From NCBI GenBank assembly GCA_002436115.1, contig DIXV01000115.1:1657-12567 (forward strand): a stretch of DNA of 10,911 nucleotides, given 5' to 3'. The translations under genes and the position numbers were made by a program. The notes under the pieces were generated by a model, which was not told the origin of the DNA, searched no databases, and was given only the letters and a program-made list of their open reading frames with translations. This document shows positions 6,017 through 10,911 of this stretch, one piece after another; the first letter of the stretch is position 1; every line of letters starts with the position of its first letter. Source of the stretch: Streptococcus sp. UBA6071 (GTDB lineage Bacteria; Bacillota; Bacilli; Lactobacillales; Streptococcaceae).

Positions 6017-6730
6017 TTAGCCACCCAGATAAGCTTTTCGAACCTCATCCGATGCCAAGAGTTCTTCTCCTGTCCCTGATAATACCACACTACCAGTCTC
6101 CAGAACATAGCCACGATCAGAAATCGACAGTGCCATGTTGGCGTTCTGCTCAATCAGAAGAACAGTTGTTCCCTGTCTTTGAATATCTTGGATAATATCA
6201 AAAATTTCACGGATAAAGATGGGTGCTAGCCCCATTGACGGCTCATCCAAAAGGAGAAGCTTAGGGGTTGACATAAGAGCACGTCCCATGGCCAACATTT
6301 GTTGTTCCCCCCCTGAGAGAGTAGCCGCATCTTGGTGTTTTCGTTCTTCTAAACGCGGAAAGCGTTCAAAAACATTTCTAAGATTTGTTTGATTTTCTTC
6401 ACGATCTTTCTTGAGGAAAGCTCCCATCTCCAAGTTTTCCAGAACGGTTAAACCTGGAAAAACATGACGCCCTTCTGGAACTTGAGATAAGCCAGAAGCC
6501 ACAATTTTTTGGGCAGGTGTTTTCTGAATTTCCTTATCAAGGAATTGGATCGTTCCAGACGATGGACGAACCAAACCTGAAATTGTTCGAAGAATAGAGG
6601 TTTTTCCTGCTCCGTTTGCTCCGATAAGAGAAACAACTTCTCCCTCATCCACCTCAAAGGAGACATCCTTGACGGCCTGAATAACACCATAGTGAATCGA
6701 TAAGTTTTTAACTTGCAACATAGTAGACAT
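6017..6730 (-). CDS. livF: Branched-chain amino acid ABC transporter ATPase LivF
   Basis: This 237-residue ATPase subunit of the HAAT-family importer pairs with LivG on the cytoplasmic side of LivH/LivM. Walker A is GANGAGKTS (37-45), the signature LSGGEQQ (138-144) and Walker B LLLLDEPS (D162, E163). The usual switch histidine is glutamine (LLIEQNANMAL), as is common in LivF, so the LivG site probably retains the full catalytic set. The start ATG shares one base with the livG stop (TGATG), implying coupled translation. GGAGG inside the end of livG supports this start over the ATG three codons later. It is the last gene of the liv operon. Confidence 0.95.
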   Translation of the reverse strand: MSTMLQVKNLSIHYGVIQAVKDVSFEVDEGEVVSLIGANGAGKTSILRTISGLVRPSSGTIQFLDKEIQKTPAQKIVASGLSQVPEGRHVFPGLTVLENLEMGAFLKKDREENQTNLRNVFERFPRLEERKHQDAATLSGGEQQMLAMGRALMSTPKLLLLDEPSMGLAPIFIREIFDIIQDIQRQGTTVLLIEQNANMALSISDRGYVLETGSVVLSGTGEELLASDEVRKAYLGG

Positions 6731-7494
6731 CAGGCTTCACCTCCAAGATACGCTTCAATGACACGTTTGTTATTTTTAATCTCATCAGGTGTTCCGTGAG
6801 CGATGAGACGACCATATTCTAAAACATAGATCCGTTCGGTCACATCCATAACCAAGCTCATGTCATGTTCAATCAACATAATCGTAATTTTGAACTGGTC
6901 TTTGATTTGGCGGATTAACTCTGTTAACTCAGCAGTCTCTTGCGGATTCATCCCGGCAGCTGGTTCGTCCAAGAATAAAATCTTCGGTTCGGTTGCAAGA
7001 GCTCTAACGATTTCCAAACGGCGTTGCTGACCATAGGGTAGGTTTTTCGCCAATGTTTCTGCACTATCTTCAAGATTGAAGATTTTTAAGAGCTCTATCG
7101 CCTTCTGGCGTAATTCTTTCTCGCTAGTATAAAACTTCGGCAAGCGCAAAAAGCTTGCAAAGAGATGAGAACTGTTTTTATTTGCCATCCCTACCAGTAC
7201 GTTTTCTAATACGGTCATGTTTTTGAAGAGACGGATATTTTGAAAGGTTCTTGATAGACCAAGAGAGGCAATTTTAAAGGGGGTTTTGCCGTTTAACGTT
7301 TTACCCGATAGCCTGACAGATCCTTCACTTGGTTCATAAACGCCCGTCAAAAGGTTGAAAAGAGTTGTTTTACCCGCACCATTAGGGCCAATTAACCCTA
7401 CCAACTCCCCCTCATTGAGCTCCATGGTGACATCACCTACGGCTGTTAAGCCACCGAAATGTTTAGTTAAGTTTTTAATTTCAAGAAGTGCCAT
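6730..7494 (-). CDS. livG: Branched-chain amino acid ABC transporter ATPase LivG
   Basis: This 254-residue ATPase partner of LivF has Walker [10 protein letters not shown] (36-44), the LivG-type signature LPYGQQR (152-158) in place of LSGGQ, Walker B ILFLDEPA (D176, E177) and switch histidine H210 (LIEHDMS). The LivG/BraF insertion between Walker A and the signature is present (about 95-130). The ATG overlaps the livM stop by one base (TAATG), and GGAGG lies at the very end of livM. All residues needed for ATP hydrolysis are present. Confidence 0.95.
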   Translation of the reverse strand: MALLEIKNLTKHFGGLTAVGDVTMELNEGELVGLIGPNGAGKTTLFNLLTGVYEPSEGSVRLSGKTLNGKTPFKIASLGLSRTFQNIRLFKNMTVLENVLVGMANKNSSHLFASFLRLPKFYTSEKELRQKAIELLKIFNLEDSAETLAKNLPYGQQRRLEIVRALATEPKILFLDEPAAGMNPQETAELTELIRQIKDQFKITIMLIEHDMSLVMDVTERIYVLEYGRLIAHGTPDEIKNNKRVIEAYLGGEA

Positions 7495-8444
7495 TAGTTA
7501 CCCTCCTTTCCTTTTTTGAAAAATTTTGAGAAGGTCAACTCCCAAGTCCCGAGTAAGCCACTCGGACGGAAAATCATGACTAGGATAAGTGCTAGTGCAT
7601 AGATAATCATACGAAGATCGGATACGTTTTGAAGGAACATATTGAGCACACCGAGAACAAGAGCTGCTAAAACAGTTCCTGTAACCGAACCAAGTCCACC
7701 AAGCACAGCAATGATGAGATAATCAATTGAGCGCATAATCGTAAAGTCTTTTGGAGCAACTGTTCCGATATAACCCACATAGAGAGAACCTGCAATCGCA
7801 GCAGTTGCTGCTGCAATGGCAAAGGTCATAACCTTAATCTTTGTGGTATTAACTCCCATTGACTCCGCTGCAATCTCATCTTCACGTACGGCAATCACCT
7901 GACGTCCTGTTGAACTCCGTAAATAGTTCATCAACAAAACAATGATGACAACAGTAAAGATAAAAACTGTCTGCCAGCTGGTAAAGGGAAGAACCCCAAT
8001 GATACCTGCGGCACCGTTGGTAAACTTACCACCGTTTACAATCCCTAAGCGAATAATTTCTGACACACCAAGGGTTGCAATCGCTAGGTAATCCCCTTTT
8101 AGTCTCAAGGTTGGGATTCCGACAAGAAGAGCAAGGAAGGCTGCTATTACTATCCCAACAAGGATTGAGATGTAAAATCCACCATACGTTGGGATATACT
8201 GCGTTAAAATTGCCGTGGCATAGGCTCCGATAGCCATAAAACCTGCTTGCCCCAGAGAAAACTGCCCTGAAAAACCAAGAACAAGATTTGTTCCCAAAGC
8301 CATGATTAAGCTAATCCCGATAGCCATGAGAATTTGCACATAATAGATGCCTATGATGCCTGTATTAATCAAAGCAAAAAGAATGGCAAAAATAGATAAA
8401 ATGGTAGCTGTCCAAGATAAAGCTGCTTTTAATTTTATATTCAT
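7494..8444 (-). CDS. livM: Branched-chain amino acid ABC transporter permease LivM
   Basis: This 316-residue polytopic membrane protein is one of two permease subunits. Hydrophobic segments cover almost the whole length after a short basic start. The family block [19 protein letters not shown] is near residues 58-76. The cytoplasmic coupling region ([20 protein letters not shown], about 187-206) and the conserved [17 protein letters not shown] follow, and the tail is basic (FFKKGKEGN). The start lies 4 bases after the livH stop, with AAGGTG inside the end of livH. Confidence 0.95.
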   Translation of the reverse strand: MNIKLKAALSWTATILSIFAILFALINTGIIGIYYVQILMAIGISLIMALGTNLVLGFSGQFSLGQAGFMAIGAYATAILTQYIPTYGGFYISILVGIVIAAFLALLVGIPTLRLKGDYLAIATLGVSEIIRLGIVNGGKFTNGAAGIIGVLPFTSWQTVFIFTVVIIVLLMNYLRSSTGRQVIAVREDEIAAESMGVNTTKIKVMTFAIAAATAAIAGSLYVGYIGTVAPKDFTIMRSIDYLIIAVLGGLGSVTGTVLAALVLGVLNMFLQNVSDLRMIIYALALILVMIFRPSGLLGTWELTFSKFFKKGKEGN

Positions 8445-8448
8445 TGCT

Positions 8449-9318
8449 TTACACCTTCTCTTTCATGTATTTACCAAGAATCCCTGCAGGTCTTAGCAAG
8501 AGAATGATAATCAGGACGACATAAACGACCGCATCACGATAGCTTGACAGACCAATTGAGACAGAGAATGTCTCCGACAGACCGATAATAAAACCACCTA
8601 GAGCAGCGCCTGGAATAATCCCAATTCCCCCAAGAACAGCCGCTACAAAGGCTTTAATCCCGGGCACCATCCCCATAAGAGGATCAATTGAATTGTAATA
8701 AAGACCAATCAAAACACCCGCAGCTCCTGCTAAGGCAGACCCCAAGGCAAACGTGAAACTAATGGTATTGTTCACGTTTATACCCATGAGACGCGCTGCA
8801 TCACTGTCTACAGATACAGCTCGCATGGCTTTCCCCATCTTAGTCTTCTGGACAATAAAGGTCAAGAGCAACATAAGAACAACAGAAACTCCTAAAATCG
8901 TCAACTGCACATTAGACACTGAAATAGGACCCAATTTGTAAGTGACCACCTTTAAAGCTTGCGGGAAAGCACGTGTGTTTGCACCGACAAGTCTTACCAT
9001 GCCATATTGAAGGAAAAAGGAGACTCCAATAGCCGTAATAAGGGCTGCAATTCTCGTTGATTTCCGCAAAGGTCTGTAGGCTAAAAATTCAATTATAACA
9101 CCTAGAGCCGCTGTCAGAGCCATGGTTAAGATAAGTGCAAGGAAGAAATTCATTTTAAATATTGAAATCAAATAATATCCAATAAAGGCTCCCATCATAT
9201 AGAGGTCCCCATGAGCAAAATTAATCAACTTGATAATTCCATAAACCATGGTATAGCCTAGGGCAAGTAGTGCATAGACACTCCCTAGGATAAGACCATT
9301 AACAAGTTGTTGAATCAT
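8449..9318 (-). CDS. livH: Branched-chain amino acid ABC transporter permease LivH
   Basis: This 289-residue polytopic membrane protein is the partner permease of LivM. It has the N-terminal block LALGYTMVYGIIKLINFAHG (about 18-37) typical of LivH/BraD, the coupling region MGKAMRAVSVDSDAARLMGI (about 166-185), and the C-terminal glycine-rich block AAVLGGIGIIPGAALGG. The Shine-Dalgarno (GGTGA) is weaker than those of its neighbours. The gene is separated from livJ by 77 bases that include a strong palindromic hairpin, so it is probably made at lower levels than LivJ. Confidence 0.95.
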   Translation of the reverse strand: MIQQLVNGLILGSVYALLALGYTMVYGIIKLINFAHGDLYMMGAFIGYYLISIFKMNFFLALILTMALTAALGVIIEFLAYRPLRKSTRIAALITAIGVSFFLQYGMVRLVGANTRAFPQALKVVTYKLGPISVSNVQLTILGVSVVLMLLLTFIVQKTKMGKAMRAVSVDSDAARLMGINVNNTISFTFALGSALAGAAGVLIGLYYNSIDPLMGMVPGIKAFVAAVLGGIGIIPGAALGGFIIGLSETFSVSIGLSSYRDAVVYVVLIIILLLRPAGILGKYMKEKV

Positions 9319-9346
9319 ATGTTCACCAAACTTTCTATTAAATAAG

Positions 9347-9370
9347 ATATGGGGAGCTAGCTCCCCATAT
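9347..9370 (-). terminator. Intercistronic hairpin between livJ and livH (attenuator or mRNA-stability element)
   Basis: The 24 bases are a perfect palindrome (half-site ATATGGGGAGCT), giving a stem of 10-11 pairs with a tiny loop. The bases after it (CTTATTTAATAG) are only partly T-rich, so leaky termination or protection of the livJ 3' end is more likely than full termination. Confidence 0.65.
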
Positions 9371-9395
9371 GTTTTCTATAAGACTCTTTAAAGAC

Positions 9396-10571
9396 TTATT
9401 CTGCTTCAACAGCAACTGCTGTATCTTCAACACCATTTTTAAAGCCAATGACAACTGCTGATTTAACAGGGTTATGGTTTTCATCAATGGTCATACTTCC
9501 TGTTACCCCTTCAAAATCTTTCAGTTTAGCAAGATTCTTAGCGATATCAGTCGAATTTCCAGCTCCTTTTGCCGCTTCAGCAATCATGTAAACCGAATCA
9601 TAGGCAAGGGCCGCAAACATATTTGGTTCTTCACCATATTTAGCTTTGTAGGCTTCAACAAAGCTAGATGCTTTGTCTGTTAAGTTTACTTTTGTTGAGT
9701 AGCCTGACACGTAAAAGACATTGTTTGTGTTTTCTGCACCAGCAGACTCAACGTATTTTGCATCTCCAAATCCATCAGGACCTAAGATAGGTTGTGTAAT
9801 ACCCATTTCACGTGCTTGTTTGGTAATCAGACCAGTTTCTGTGTAGTAGCCTGGCATGATAATAGCATCAAATTCCTTGTCCTTGAATGTCGTTAGAGAA
9901 GCTTGGAAGTCTTTGTCTTTACCTTGGAAAGTCTCTGTAACAACAACTTCACCGGCAAACGACTCTTTAAAAGCATTAGCAATTCCTTCAGCATATTCGC
10001 TGGACTTGTCGTAATAGAGAACAACCTTCTTAGCTTTCAGTGTCTCTGTCGCATATTGTGCCATAACCTCACCTTGGAAACTATCTTGGAAAGTTGCACG
10101 GAAGATATAGTCTTGTACTTTTCCATTAGAAACGGTCAAGCTATCCTGAGTTCCAGAAGGGGTTACGAGTGGAACTCCAGCAGCTGTCGTATTTTGAGAT
10201 GCTGCTGCTACAGCAGCTGATGTCGCAGGGCCTATGATAGCATTAACCTTGCTTTGAGTCGCTAAGTTTGTAGAAACCGTTGCTGCCTCACCATTATCGG
10301 ATTTGTTATCTTTGGAAACAGCTTCTAGCTCTTTACCATCAACGCCACCTGCTTTATTGATTTCTTCAATCGCTAAATCAGCCCCGTTTTTCTCAGCATT
10401 ACCATAGGCTGCCACATCTCCTGACAACTCTAAGTTATAGCCGATTTTAATGGTATCGCCGATTTCATTCCCTGTCGTATTAGAGGAACTTGTAGGCGCT
10501 GAACCACAAGCAGCAAGAAATCCTGCACTAGCAAAAGTCAGCAGGGTTATCGCAAATTTCTTTTTGTTCAT
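9396..10571 (-). CDS. livJ: Branched-chain amino acid-binding lipoprotein LivJ
   Basis: This 391-residue extracytoplasmic binding protein (Peripla_BP_6 type) captures branched-chain amino acids for LivHMGF. The N-terminus MNKKKFAITLLTFASAGF is a signal peptide ending in lipobox LAAC, so Cys22 would be lipidated and anchor it to the membrane. The Ser/Thr-rich linker (residues 25-34) and the family start IKIGYNLELSGDVAAYG follow. IIGPATSAAVAAASQ marks the first lobe and MPGYYTETGLITKQA the second. Exact ligand preference cannot be read from the sequence. AAGGAG lies 8 bases before the ATG. It is the first gene of the operon, directly behind the CodY-boxed promoter. Confidence 0.95.
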   Translation of the reverse strand: MNKKKFAITLLTFASAGFLAACGSAPTSSSNTTGNEIGDTIKIGYNLELSGDVAAYGNAEKNGADLAIEEINKAGGVDGKELEAVSKDNKSDNGEAATVSTNLATQSKVNAIIGPATSAAVAAASQNTTAAGVPLVTPSGTQDSLTVSNGKVQDYIFRATFQDSFQGEVMAQYATETLKAKKVVLYYDKSSEYAEGIANAFKESFAGEVVVTETFQGKDKDFQASLTTFKDKEFDAIIMPGYYTETGLITKQAREMGITQPILGPDGFGDAKYVESAGAENTNNVFYVSGYSTKVNLTDKASSFVEAYKAKYGEEPNMFAALAYDSVYMIAEAAKGAGNSTDIAKNLAKLKDFEGVTGSMTIDENHNPVKSAVVIGFKNGVEDTAVAVEAE

Positions 10572-10615
10572 GTGTAACTCCTTAATAAAGACATTTTAAA
10601 TTGTAAAGTAGTTAT

Positions 10616-10644
10616 AATATACAAAATTATCTGAAAATTGTCAA
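10616..10644 (-). promoter_or_regulatory. liv operon promoter
   Basis: TTGACA (10644-10639) is a perfect -35; a 17-bp spacer and TATATT (10621-10616, five of six) follow. The start is expected near 10609, giving a leader of about 38 nt. Confidence 0.88.
10625..10639 (-). promoter_or_regulatory. CodY box in the liv promoter spacer
   Basis: AATTTTCAGATAATT matches the CodY consensus AATTTTCWGAAAATT at 14 of 15 positions. It fills the space between -35 and -10, a position that predicts repression when branched-chain amino acids and GTP are abundant. Confidence 0.85.
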
Positions 10645-10656
10645 CATTTTTTGAAA

Positions 10657-10670
10657 TGAAAACATTTTCA
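10657..10670. promoter_or_regulatory. cre-like dyad upstream of the liv -35
   Basis: On the minus strand TGAAAATGTTTTCA fits the CcpA cre pattern TGWAANCGNTNWCA except for T in place of the core C. It is the centre of a 9-bp perfect inverted repeat (10654-10662 with 10665-10673). On the plus strand a T-rich tail follows, so a weak AT-only terminator is the alternative reading. Confidence 0.4.
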
Positions 10671-10696
10671 TTTTGTTTTTCATAATGTTCTCTCCC

Positions 10697-10911
10697 TCAA
10701 TCAGATGGGCTAGACTCTTCTCGCCAAAGGCTTCCTACGACATTTTGATCCAAGTCTTGAAGATAAGACGGTAAGACCTGCCTAACGAACTTTTCCTTGC
10801 GCAATTGTTCAATCAGACTATCTACAGTTTCAGCATCAACATATAAAATAAGGTAGCGCCCCCGACGTGACTTGTAGATAAGATCGCCAAAAGCAAGGAC
10901 TTTTTTGGCAT
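10697..10911 (-). CDS. ylbG: YlbG/DUF2129 family protein, 3' part (start outside window)
   Basis: The last 70 residues of a small cytoplasmic protein are present, from AKKVLAFGDLIYKSRRGRYLI through LYVDA, an EQLRKEKFVRQV segment and DLDQNVVGSLW to a TGA stop. This matches DUF2129 (YlbG) proteins of about 90 residues, which have no established function. In pneumococcus and relatives the same gene stands between clpP and livJ, so clpP is expected to the right. No strong terminator follows; its transcript may read into the liv promoter region. Confidence 0.85.
   Translation of the reverse strand, partial: AKKVLAFGDLIYKSRRGRYLILYVDAETVDSLIEQLRKEKFVRQVLPSYLQDLDQNVVGSLWREESSPSD

Noticed and set aside
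1..10911. CRISPR arrays, tRNA/rRNA genes, insertion sequences, phage genes
   Set aside because: No regularly spaced repeats, no tRNA-like cloverleaf or rRNA segments, and no transposase or integrase motifs were seen.

Overview
This window looks like a chromosomal segment of a low-GC Firmicute, very probably a Streptococcus. The evidence is the YeeN-type YebC protein, a ClpL chaperone with CtsR operators, a CodY box on a branched-chain amino acid operon, and the gene order ylbG - livJHMGF - CBS/ACT protein, which I know from pneumococcus and relatives. The species cannot be fixed from the sequence alone; a suis- or sanguinis-like species would fit a type IV pilus ATPase. Every gene I can support is on the minus strand, so the region reads from right to left.

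Layout from the right edge (upstream) to the left. The 3' end of ylbG (DUF2129) enters at the right edge. Next comes the livJ promoter, with a consensus -35, a 17-bp spacer and a near-perfect CodY box inside the spacer; a cre-like dyad lies just upstream. It drives livJ (lipoprotein binding protein), livH and livM (permeases), and livG and livF (ATPases). A perfect 24-bp palindrome separates livJ from livH, and the later genes touch or overlap. An intrinsic terminator follows livF. A two-CBS plus ACT-domain protein then has its own extended -10 promoter and terminator. After it comes clpL, with a CtsR-boxed promoter and a leader of about 150 nt containing a 12-bp inverted repeat and a sequence able to pair with the Shine-Dalgarno region. 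Next is yebC with its own promoter and terminator. A gene-free stretch of about 820 bp follows, and then the 5' portion of a PilB/GspE-type pilus assembly ATPase that runs off the left edge.

The liv genes together make a complete ABC importer for leucine, isoleucine and valine, repressed by CodY when branched-chain amino acids and GTP are plentiful. The CBS/ACT protein is a plausible ligand-sensing partner but is expressed separately. ClpL and YebC belong to protein quality control and translation/regulation. The pilus ATPase starts a different module.

The least ordinary parts are non-coding. In the gap between yebC and the pilus gene I see a candidate small RNA on the minus strand (promoter 1769-1742, terminator 1599-1571). 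Four tandem 11-bp repeats lie inside it, resembling an OmpR-family regulator site such as a Pho box or CiaR box. A decayed coding-like or repeat-like block follows at about 1551-1246. The clpL leader may be a post-transcriptional switch. None of these is proven by sequence alone.
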